From positions 1 to 13,110 of the forward strand of contig DIQS01000045.1 in the NCBI GenBank assembly GCA_002427325.1: 13,110 bases of DNA. The letters are read 5' to 3'. The position numbers and the translations under genes were made by a program. The notes under the pieces were generated by a model. That model did not search any database. It had not been told where the DNA came from and saw only the letters and a program-made list of their open reading frames with translations. Every line of letters starts with the position of its first letter. The first letter of the stretch is position 1. Positions 6,774 to 13,110 of the stretch are shown in pieces. The stretch is from Cloacimonetes bacterium UBA5456 (lineage in GTDB: Bacteria; Cloacimonadota; Cloacimonadia; Cloacimonadales; Cloacimonadaceae).

Positions 6774-7826
6774 ATGCGAAAAAAGAGAGTTGGTATTTTG
6801 CAGATGCCGGTCAACCACGTTAAGAGAATGCTTAACCACGCCGCTTCAAGGCTCAAAAGCAAGGCTTGGAGAAAAGCTACTTGGAGCAAGACAATCATCT
6901 TTTTCAAGCTCTTTATCAAGAGGATCAATGAGGAGCGCATCCCGCGTGAATCCGCCGCTTTGGCTTATGTCACGATTCTTGGCTTCATCCCCTTTATCAC
7001 GTTCATCATCATGATTGCGCCGGATTTGCCCTTCTTCAACGTGAAAGGCAAGATTGCGGATGTGGTTGCACAACACTTTATCCCTGGTTCGGCTCAGGCG
7101 GTGATGGATATGATCGGCGATATGATTTCGCGCAGGATGAGCCTGAATATCATGGCTTTCTCCATCCTGCTGATCTCGGCATATCTTTTGTTCAATAACA
7201 TCCAGCGCACCTTTGATCGCATCTTGAGCACTCAAACATACGAGAAAAATGATATCATCTCGCAATTTGTGAAGTTTATCGGCACTCTTGTTTTTGGTCT
7301 GATCATCTTGGTCTTGCTCTTTTCCAGTTCATCATTGCCCATCATCTCGCGCATCGTGAAGCTGAGACTCTTTACGTGGATGACCTATATCTTGCCTTTT
7401 ATCATGCAGTTTTTCTTGCTGTATTTCCTATATATATTCTTCCCTTCGGTGCGCATCAAAAATCGCAGCATCATCACCGGAGCACTGTGGACAACCGTTA
7501 TCTGGGTTCTGCTCAAGGGCGTGTTTGACCAATATATCTACAATCTCACCAGCTATCAAGCGGTGTATGGAGTCTTGGCGGCGCTGCCCATCTTCCTCTT
7601 TTGGATTTATGTGAATTGGATCATCATCCTCAGTGGGGTGGTCTTGGTCAGCATTCTTGATGAAAGAATCAGGCGCGATCTGACCCAAAAAGATAATGAA
7701 CACTATGTGAAAATCAGCATTGAAATGTTTAGCGATAAGAATCTCAATAAAAGACTCGAAGATTATGTTTTAAAAAATAGTATTAATGATTTGGTCGAAA
7801 TTATCGACGAGGACGAAGACGAATGA
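6774..7826 (+). CDS. YihY/BrkB-family integral membrane protein
   Basis: A 350-aa polytopic protein of the YihY (formerly 'virulence factor BrkB', once misannotated RNase BN) family, function unproven. Family hallmarks are RESAALAYVTILGFIPF (58-74), the NIQRTFDRI block (142-150) and the YGVLAALPIFLFWIYVNW block (265-282). Probable membrane segments lie at about 63-83, 124-145, 165-187, 201-223, 233-253 and 265-296. A long basic N-terminal extension (about 45 residues) precedes the core and a very acidic tail (EIIDEDEDE) ends it. The ATG is one base after the permease stop, with GAGAGG just upstream as Shine-Dalgarno. The end overlaps purH by four bases (ATGA). Co-transcription with the ABC pair suggests an envelope role, but I would not assign one. 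Confidence 0.85.
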   Translation: MRKKRVGILQMPVNHVKRMLNHAASRLKSKAWRKATWSKTIIFFKLFIKRINEERIPRESAALAYVTILGFIPFITFIIMIAPDLPFFNVKGKIADVVAQHFIPGSAQAVMDMIGDMISRRMSLNIMAFSILLISAYLLFNNIQRTFDRILSTQTYEKNDIISQFVKFIGTLVFGLIILVLLFSSSSLPIISRIVKLRLFTWMTYILPFIMQFFLLYFLYIFFPSVRIKNRSIITGALWTTVIWVLLKGVFDQYIYNLTSYQAVYGVLAALPIFLFWIYVNWIIILSGVVLVSILDERIRRDLTQKDNEHYVKISIEMFSDKNLNKRLEDYVLKNSINDLVEIIDEDEDE

Positions 7827-9370
7827 AAAAATATGCATTGATCAGTGTGTCGGATAAAAGCGGCATAGACAAGCTCGCTGTGGAATTGGAAGCCTTAGGA
7901 TATACCATTCTTTCTACTTCAAATACAGCGCTGCATCTTAAGAAGTTTTGCAAAAACGTGGTGGAAATCAGCGATTATACGGGTTTCCCAGAGATACTGG
8001 ATGGGAGAGTGAAGACTTTGCATCCTTTTGTTCATGGCGGCATCTTGGCAGATAGGCAAAAAGATGCTCATGTGAACTGCCTTAATGAACACGGTATCGG
8101 ACAGATAGACGTGGTGGTGGTGAACCTATATCCCTTTGCCGAGGTGAAAGCAAAGGAAGGTAGCACGCATGAAGAAATCATCGAAAACATCGATATCGGC
8201 GGCCCCACCTTGATTCGCGCGGCGGCAAAGAACTATCGAAACGTCACCATTCTCACCGATGAAAAGGACTATGAGCCCACCTTGGAACACCTCAAACAGG
8301 GCAGCGAAATCCCGGAATGTTGGAGCCTCTATTTGGCTCAAAAAGCTTTTGCAAAGGTCTCATATTATGACGATATGATTGCGGGATATCTTGAGGCAGA
8401 ACGCTCTGAAACCGCTAAAGAGAAGGAAGTTCCGGAGTTCATCGATCTCACGGCAAAGCTCGATTTGCAGCTTCGATATGGCGAAAATCCGCATCAAAAG
8501 GCAGGATTCTATACCAATCGACAGGATGGCTGGATTTGCTCTCACGGCAAGGAACTCTCTTTCAATAATATCATGGATATCAATGCTGCGCTCAAGGCAA
8601 TACGCCTCTTTGAAGAACCCAGCGTGATCATCTTTAAGCATTGCAATCCCTGTGGAGTGGGAAGCGGGGATACTCTCGCCGAGGCATATAAGCGCGCTTT
8701 TGCAACCGATACCGTGGCGCCATTTGGCGGCATCGTTGTGGTGAATCGCAGTCTGGATCTGGAGACTGCCGTGATGATCAATCGCATCTTTACCGAGATC
8801 ATCATCGCTCCCGCATATGACGAAGGGGTGTTTGAAGTGCTCACGAAAAAGAAAAACCGCCGTCTCATCACATTTGATCCCGAAACCTTGATCAAACCGA
8901 GCAATCCCATTGAAATCAAGACCATGCTTTGGGGCTATTTGGCTCAACAGTGGGACTCTGTGAATGAGGATATCAACGATTGGCGCGTAGTAACAAACCG
9001 TAAGCCGACAAAAGAAGAATTTGAAGCCATGCTTTTTGGCTGGAAAACCGTATCGCTACTGAATTCAAACGCCATTGCGCTGTGTTATCCGCAGCAGGCA
9101 ATCGGGCTGGGTATAGGCCAGACCAGTCGCATCGATAGCGTTTCCATATCCATCTGGAAGGCACGGAAGTTTAAGCATGACTTGAACTTGGCTGTGTGTG
9201 CATCCGATGGGTTCTTCCCCTACCGGGATAGCATCGACGAGCTATATCAGGCAGGCGTGAAAGCCGTGATCCAACCCGGCGGTTCAAAGGGTGATGAGGA
9301 ATGCATCAAAGCCTGTAACGAGCTTGACATGGCCATGATCTTTACAGGATTCCGTCATTTTAGGCATTAA
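7823..9370 (+). CDS. purH: Bifunctional AICAR formyltransferase / IMP cyclohydrolase
   Basis: Catalyses the last two steps of de novo purine synthesis, AICAR to FAICAR (10-formyl-THF donor) and then to IMP, in the cytoplasm. Its 515 aa are close to the roughly 530 of E. coli PurH. The N-terminal MGS-like cyclohydrolase domain (about 1-195) has ISVSDKSG, DGRVKTLHP and the ENIDIGGPTLIRAAAKN block. The transformylase domain has LRYGENPHQ, LSFNNIMDINAAL, the catalytic KH pair (Lys272-His273) in FKHCNPCGVG, DTVAPFGG, SNAIAL, GIGQTSRIDSV, ASDGFFPYRD, IQPGGS and the C-terminal FTGFRHFRH. One oddity is that the normally conserved phosphate-loop STGGT reads STSNT (31-35). It overlaps yihY by 4 bases, with GAGGA about 9 bases upstream as a possible Shine-Dalgarno. 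Confidence 0.95.
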   Translation: MKKYALISVSDKSGIDKLAVELEALGYTILSTSNTALHLKKFCKNVVEISDYTGFPEILDGRVKTLHPFVHGGILADRQKDAHVNCLNEHGIGQIDVVVVNLYPFAEVKAKEGSTHEEIIENIDIGGPTLIRAAAKNYRNVTILTDEKDYEPTLEHLKQGSEIPECWSLYLAQKAFAKVSYYDDMIAGYLEAERSETAKEKEVPEFIDLTAKLDLQLRYGENPHQKAGFYTNRQDGWICSHGKELSFNNIMDINAALKAIRLFEEPSVIIFKHCNPCGVGSGDTLAEAYKRAFATDTVAPFGGIVVVNRSLDLETAVMINRIFTEIIIAPAYDEGVFEVLTKKKNRRLITFDPETLIKPSNPIEIKTMLWGYLAQQWDSVNEDINDWRVVTNRKPTKEEFEAMLFGWKTVSLLNSNAIALCYPQQAIGLGIGQTSRIDSVSISIWKARKFKHDLNLAVCASDGFFPYRDSIDELYQAGVKAVIQPGGSKGDEECIKACNELDMAMIFTGFRHFRH

Positions 9371-9375
9371 AATGT

Positions 9376-9403
9376 TTGACAGATTTCGCCGCTGCAAAAG
9401 ATT
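9376..9403 (+). promoter_or_regulatory. Possible promoter of tRNA-Ser
   Basis: A perfect -35 TTGACA (9376-9381) lies just after the purH stop. With a 16-base spacer the -10 would be AAGATT (9398-9403), which is poor. Transcription would begin near 9411, just before the tRNA at 9419. The position is apt but the -10 is weak; read-through from the purH operon is the alternative. Confidence 0.35.
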
Positions 9404-9418
9404 GGCAGTTACTGACGC

Positions 9419-9509
9419 GGAGATGTGTCCGAGCTGGCTGAAGGAGCACGATTGGAAATCGTGTAAACGTGTGAGCGTTTCTAGGGTTCGAATCCCTACA
9501 TCTCCGCCA
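9419..9509 (+). tRNA. tRNA-Ser (anticodon GGA)
   Basis: A class II tRNA that folds completely. The acceptor stem GGAGATG (9419-9425) pairs with CATCTCC (9499-9505), with discriminator G9506 and an encoded CCA (9507-9509). The anticodon stem CACGA/TCGTG (9447-9451/9459-9463) has a 7-base loop with U33 at 9453 and anticodon GGA at 9454-9456, reading UCC and UCU. A long variable arm with an AACG/CGTT stem follows (about 9464-9481), as expected for serine. The T-arm is TAGGG/CCCTA with loop TTCGAAT. A run of seven T (9511-9517) one base after the CCA may serve as the transcript end. Confidence 0.97.
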
Positions 9510-9561
9510 CTTTTTTTGCGCAATTTTAAGAGCAGTTTTGGCGAGTCAATTCTATATTTCC

Positions 9562-9590
9562 TTGCTAAATCCAACTTTTTAGCAGATAAT
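9562..9590 (+). promoter_or_regulatory. Promoter of sppA-rng
   Basis: TTGCTA (9562-9567), exactly 17 bases and GATAAT (9585-9590) form a good sigma70-type promoter. Transcription would start near 9597, giving a leader of about 20 bases that contains the strong Shine-Dalgarno at 9605-9610. Confidence 0.6.
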
Positions 9591-9604
9591 AATTTTGATA
9601 TTAC

Positions 9605-9610
9605 AAGGAG
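9605..9610 (+). promoter_or_regulatory. Shine-Dalgarno of sppA
   Basis: AAGGAG lies 6 bases before the ATG at 9617. It is the strongest ribosome-binding site in the window and fixes the start of sppA. Confidence 0.8.
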
Positions 9611-9616
9611 TTTATC

Positions 9617-11335
9617 ATGAAAAAGAAGACAGTTTTCATTATCATTATAGCTGTTGTTATTGTTTTAATGATGATTACAAGATGTGTGGGCAAGAAGTTT
9701 GATGACCTTACCGGCACAAAACCTACGAAGATCGAAGATGATTCTTGGTTGAGCATCAGCCCAGAGGCATCCGTTCCAGAGTATTCGGAAATGGAAGCTT
9801 TGGCTTTGTTTGGGAAACGGCTTGAATCGCAAAGCGTTCAATCTATGATACTTAAAATTCAGGCAGCAAAGGATGATAAGCGCATCAGCGGCATCTTGCT
9901 CGAGCCGAGTTTTCTGCAGATGAGCCTGCCAGCCATGAGTGAATTGGGGCTTGCGCTCGATTCTTTCAAGGAAAGCGGGAAGCCCGTCATCGCCTATGGA
10001 GATTTCATCCAGCATGGAGACTATCTTTTAAGCATCTATGCCGATGAAGTTTACATGGATCCCTCCGCCTCGGCAGGATTGATGATCAGCGGTGTTTCGG
10101 CGAGCTTTACCTTCTATAAAGAGCTTTTTCAGAAGCTGGGCATGAAAATGCATGTCATCCAAGCCGGAGAGTTTAAAGGTGCGGGCGAACCATATAGCCA
10201 AACCTCTCTCTCACAAGGAACTAAGGAAAATATTGATGCGGCGCTGAAAGACCGCTTCGATCAAATCGTAAACCACGTTGCCAATCGTCGAGGCCTCACT
10301 CCGGATGATGTCCGCGCAGTGTATAATCTGAGAGAAGATTTCATCCTTAAAGCATCTGTTGCCAAAGAGATGAAGCTCATTGATCACGACAAGAGCCGCA
10401 AAGAACTCTTGGCAGATAAGCTGATCGACGAAGAAAGAATTGTGAAAATGTCTGACTATACGACGACGAGCAAAAAGACGAAGCTCGATGGCATCGCACT
10501 CATCTATCTCGAAGGCGAGATATCTTCTGCCACGGGCAGAGGACAAAGCAATATTTCACTGACAAAGATCAAAAGGATCATTGAAGATGTCAAGAAAGAT
10601 AAGAGAATCAAAGCTGCGGTAGTAAGGGTTAACTCCCCTGGTGGCAGTGCTTTGGAAAGCGAATATATCTATCGTGAACTCAAAGAACTTGCTTCTCAGA
10701 TGCCTCTGGTTATCTCCATGGGCGGAACTGCCGCCAGCGGTGGATATTATATCTCCTGCGCCAGTGATTACATCATCGCTGACGAGGCCTGTCTCACGGG
10801 CTCAATCGGCGTCATCATGGTCTTGCCGGAATTTGCCGGAGCAGCCCAGAAAGTAGGGCTGCGCTCCCAGACGATCAAATATGGCAAATATGCCGGAGCA
10901 TTGAACACGCTTGAACCTCATTCCAATGAACTCATCAGCTCTCTAAAGAGAAATTCCGTATTAACTTACGATGAGTTCAAGTCTCGCGTAATGGAAGCCC
11001 GAAACATCGATTATAATGCAATCAACAGCATCGCTGAAGGTAGAATATTTGGTGCAAAAGATGCTCTCGCACTGAATTTGGTCGATGAAATTGGCGGCAT
11101 CGGAGACGCAGTTGCAAAGGTTGCCGAATTGGCAGAAATCTCAAACTATGAAGTCAAATATTTCCCGAAGAAATACTCATTCTTCGATTCTTTAAAAGAT
11201 GGAGATTTCCTTGGCTTAACCCTTTCAGATATCATAGGTTTATCAAAATGGGATAACGAAGCTATGTTGATGAAAAGGTTGGAAAACATCGATCCCTATC
11301 AATGGCAATATCTCTGTCCCGTAATGGTTGAATAA
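9617..11335 (+). CDS. sppA: Signal peptide peptidase SppA, 67K type (S49 protease)
   Basis: A membrane-bound serine protease that degrades cleaved signal peptides at the inner membrane. At 572 aa it is the long, duplicated form (E. coli SppA is about 618 aa). A basic start and one hydrophobic segment (about 5-22) anchor it. Two tandem S49 domains follow, at about 80-260 and 290-505. The split Ser/Lys dyad is present: the lysine is Lys187 in GEFKGAGEPY of the first domain, and the serine is Ser374 in AASGGYYIS of the second. VNSPGGS (338-344) and TGSIGV (394-399) are further family blocks. It has a strong Shine-Dalgarno and its own likely promoter, and is followed after 2 bases by rng, so the two are probably co-transcribed. 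Confidence 0.93.
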   Translation: MKKKTVFIIIIAVVIVLMMITRCVGKKFDDLTGTKPTKIEDDSWLSISPEASVPEYSEMEALALFGKRLESQSVQSMILKIQAAKDDKRISGILLEPSFLQMSLPAMSELGLALDSFKESGKPVIAYGDFIQHGDYLLSIYADEVYMDPSASAGLMISGVSASFTFYKELFQKLGMKMHVIQAGEFKGAGEPYSQTSLSQGTKENIDAALKDRFDQIVNHVANRRGLTPDDVRAVYNLREDFILKASVAKEMKLIDHDKSRKELLADKLIDEERIVKMSDYTTTSKKTKLDGIALIYLEGEISSATGRGQSNISLTKIKRIIEDVKKDKRIKAAVVRVNSPGGSALESEYIYRELKELASQMPLVISMGGTAASGGYYISCASDYIIADEACLTGSIGVIMVLPEFAGAAQKVGLRSQTIKYGKYAGALNTLEPHSNELISSLKRNSVLTYDEFKSRVMEARNIDYNAINSIAEGRIFGAKDALALNLVDEIGGIGDAVAKVAELAEISNYEVKYFPKKYSFFDSLKDGDFLGLTLSDIIGLSKWDNEAMLMKRLENIDPYQWQYLCPVMVE

Positions 11336-11337
11336 CA

Positions 11338-12855
11338 ATGAAAAAAGATAAGATTAACACAGAAATAATAGTCAACGTCCACCCCTTGGAAAAGCGGGTC
11401 GCCGTTCTTGAAGACAACCGCCTTGCTGAGCTCTTTGTGGAACGCAAAGACAAGCAAAATCCGGTTGGAAATATCTATAAAGGCATCGTCAAAGACGTGC
11501 TTCCCGGCATGGGAGCCGCCTTCATCGAGATCGGGCTGGATCGCACTGCATTCCTGCACTATAGCGACATCGTTCTCGATTTTTTGGAGATCTTTGAGGA
11601 TGATGAAAAGCCGAAACGACTCAATCCGGCGGATAGCTCGCAAATCAGAGAGCTGCTCAGGCCGGGACAGGAGATCGTCGTGCAAGTTCAAAAAGGGCCG
11701 ATCGGCTCCAAAGGCGCAAGACTCACGGGACAGATCTCACTGCCCGGCAAGTATATAGTGCTCTTTCCAAATAAGAATAAGATCGCTGTTTCGCGCAAGA
11801 TTTATTCGTCCGGCGAACGTAATCGCATCCGCAATATACTCAATGAAGTTCGCGTTCCCGGCTTTGGGATAATCGTGAGAACTGAGGCAGAAAATGCTGA
11901 TGAAGACGATATTCAAAGAGAATATAAGGCTCTGGTCAAGACTTGGAAACTGATAGATAAACAGCTCAAACACGCCAAGTCGCCGGTCTGCGTCTTCGAA
12001 GAAAATGCGCTCGAAAACTATCTCATCCGTGACCTTTTTGGTGAGCATGTGGATAGATTGGTCATCGACGACAAGGCTTTCCACAGCCGCATTATCGATC
12101 AATTGCAAGAAGTTTCGCCGGATCTCATCCCGCTCGCAGAGCTCTATAAAGAGGATTCACCGATCTTTGACGCTTGGGCGATCGAGAAAAAGATCGAGAC
12201 GATATTCCACTCGCGAATATACCTCCCCTCGGGCGGAAATATCAAGATCGAACAGACCGAAGCATTGGTCGCAATTGACATAAATACAGGCAGTTTCACC
12301 GGCAAGAGCAGCTATGAAGAGACCGTGAAAAAGACCAATCTCGAAGCGGCTGCAGAGGCGGCACGACAGATCAGGCTCCGCGACCTCTCCGGCGTCATCG
12401 TGATCGACTTTATCGATATGAATGATGACAAGGCAAAAGCGGAGGTCTTAGAGCTCTTGCGCAGAGGACTCAGGCGAGATAGAGCGAAGAATAAGGTCTA
12501 TCCTTTCACCGAGCTGGGCATGGTCGAAGTCACGCGTAAACGCATGCGCGCCACCATCATGGCAAACCTCTCCGAGCCTTGTCCGATGTGTAACGGCAGC
12601 GGGCGAATACTCAGTAAAGATGCCGTCACCATGCGCATTTTCCGCTGGCTGGTGCGTAGTGATTATTTCATCCGCAACGAGCGCATGCGCGTCATGGTTC
12701 ATCCCGAAATGCTCAGCCATCTCAGGACGCATAACGACGAGTTTCTCAACTATAAAGATCAGATAGAATTTGATTCTGATACCTCCGTGCGCCCGGATAT
12801 GTTCAAGGTCTATAGCCTGCCCGGGATGGAGGATATCACCTCTAAATATTCGTAA
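11338..12855 (+). CDS. rng: Ribonuclease G (RNase E/G family)
   Basis: An endoribonuclease that cuts single-stranded AU-rich RNA in rRNA maturation and mRNA decay. Its 505 aa match RNase G (E. coli 489 aa) and it lacks the long C-terminal scaffold of RNase E. An S1 domain begins with GNIYKGIVKDVLPGMGAAFIEI (44-65) and carries an acidic insert at about 83-103. The KGPIGSKGARLTG stretch (119-131) belongs to the 5'-sensor region. The DNase I-like catalytic domain has Asp314 in VAIDINTG and Asp357 in VIVIDFID, equivalent to E. coli RNase E Asp303 and Asp346. The zinc-link CPMCNGSG (Cys415, Cys418) supports dimer or tetramer formation. It begins 2 bases after sppA with only a weak Shine-Dalgarno, and a strong terminator follows. 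Confidence 0.94.
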   Translation: MKKDKINTEIIVNVHPLEKRVAVLEDNRLAELFVERKDKQNPVGNIYKGIVKDVLPGMGAAFIEIGLDRTAFLHYSDIVLDFLEIFEDDEKPKRLNPADSSQIRELLRPGQEIVVQVQKGPIGSKGARLTGQISLPGKYIVLFPNKNKIAVSRKIYSSGERNRIRNILNEVRVPGFGIIVRTEAENADEDDIQREYKALVKTWKLIDKQLKHAKSPVCVFEENALENYLIRDLFGEHVDRLVIDDKAFHSRIIDQLQEVSPDLIPLAELYKEDSPIFDAWAIEKKIETIFHSRIYLPSGGNIKIEQTEALVAIDINTGSFTGKSSYEETVKKTNLEAAAEAARQIRLRDLSGVIVIDFIDMNDDKAKAEVLELLRRGLRRDRAKNKVYPFTELGMVEVTRKRMRATIMANLSEPCPMCNGSGRILSKDAVTMRIFRWLVRSDYFIRNERMRVMVHPEMLSHLRTHNDEFLNYKDQIEFDSDTSVRPDMFKVYSLPGMEDITSKYS

Positions 12856-12874
12856 ATTGAGCTTATGTCAGTTC

Positions 12875-12907
12875 AGAGGCATCCAGTTTTTGGATGCCTC
12901 TTTTTTT
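12875..12907 (+). terminator. Rho-independent terminator of sppA-rng
   Basis: A perfect 10-bp stem, AGAGGCATCC (12875-12884) with GGATGCCTCT (12892-12901), surrounds a 7-base loop. It runs directly into seven T (12901-12907) and begins 19 bases after the rng stop codon. Confidence 0.95.
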
Positions 12908-12922
12908 GGGCTGTTTTTGCGC

Positions 12923-12951
12923 TTGTGTTATCGAGTGAGACTTGCTATAAT
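12923..12951 (+). promoter_or_regulatory. Strong extended -10 promoter pointing out of the window
   Basis: TTGTGT (12923-12928), exactly 17 bases and a perfect TATAAT (12946-12951), preceded by TGC (12943-12945) as an extended -10. Transcription would start near 12958. The roughly 150 bases downstream hold no clear gene, so they would be a long leader or part of a small RNA. A gene could start at the final ATG (13108-13110). Confidence 0.65.
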
Positions 12952-13110
12952 GTATTCAATCCAAAGAACATAAGCCCTATTTCTTAATTTTGCCTCAATT
13001 TATTGCTGTAATTATTCAATAGTCAAAATTCCAAGACCCCTTATAACATATTGTGTTGCCGCTTCTTACCTATTGGGTTCAGCTTATCGTTTGGTGATGA
13101 TACGCTCATG
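12952..13110. other. AT-rich region downstream of the orphan promoter, no gene seen
   Basis: I see no open frame of useful length, no tRNA and no terminator here. The ATG at the last three bases could start a gene beyond the window. On the minus strand a short open stretch reads from the window edge to a stop after 8 codons, which is too little to call a gene tail. Confidence 0.4.

Noticed and set aside
8360..8947. 195-codon open frame on the minus strand
   Set aside because: It lies wholly inside purH, whose motifs are continuous through the region, and the translation has no recognisable domain.
9372..9620. Open frame on the + strand between purH and sppA
   Set aside because: It runs straight through the complete tRNA-Ser gene, has no family resemblance and overlaps the sppA start.

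Overview
The window (13,110 bp) reads as ordinary chromosome of a diderm (Gram-negative-type) bacterium. Every recognisable gene lies on the + strand. The evidence for a diderm is a LolD/MacB-type ATPase with a separate MacB/LolC-like permease, a 67K-type SppA and an RNase E/G-family enzyme. I cannot assign a phylum with confidence; the gene style would fit a Cloacimonadota- or Bacteroidota-like lineage, but that is a guess. I see no IS element, integrase, CRISPR array or rRNA.

Region 1 (about 291-4601) is a tight five-gene cassette. It holds a KASIII/FabH-like ketosynthase, a stand-alone acyl carrier protein, a FabG-like short-chain dehydrogenase/reductase, an MBOAT membrane O-acyltransferase and a membrane-anchored SGNH-hydrolase-like protein. 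Spacing is 17 nt, then a 1-nt overlap, 1 nt, and a 32-nt overlap. My interpretation is a self-contained system that builds a short acyl chain on its own ACP (probably a 3-hydroxyacyl group, because no dehydratase or enoyl reductase is present). The MBOAT would pass the chain across the inner membrane and the SGNH protein would place it on an extracytoplasmic acceptor. The logic resembles DltC-DltB-DltD and AlgI-AlgJ/X. This is the most interesting part of the window. It also looks more AT-rich than what follows.

Region 2 (4602-4872) is a spacer with a terminator-like hairpin and a promoter-like sequence.

Region 3 (4873-9370) is a compact run of four genes with overlapping or 1-nt junctions: ABC ATPase, MacB/LolC-like permease, YihY/BrkB-family membrane protein and purH (the last two steps of IMP synthesis). 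A class II tRNA-Ser(GGA) follows at 9419-9509 with an encoded CCA.

Region 4 (9562-12907) has a good promoter, sppA (signal peptide peptidase, 67K type), rng (RNase G) and a textbook rho-independent terminator.

Region 5 (12908-13110) has no complete gene. It carries a near-consensus extended -10 promoter pointing out of the window.
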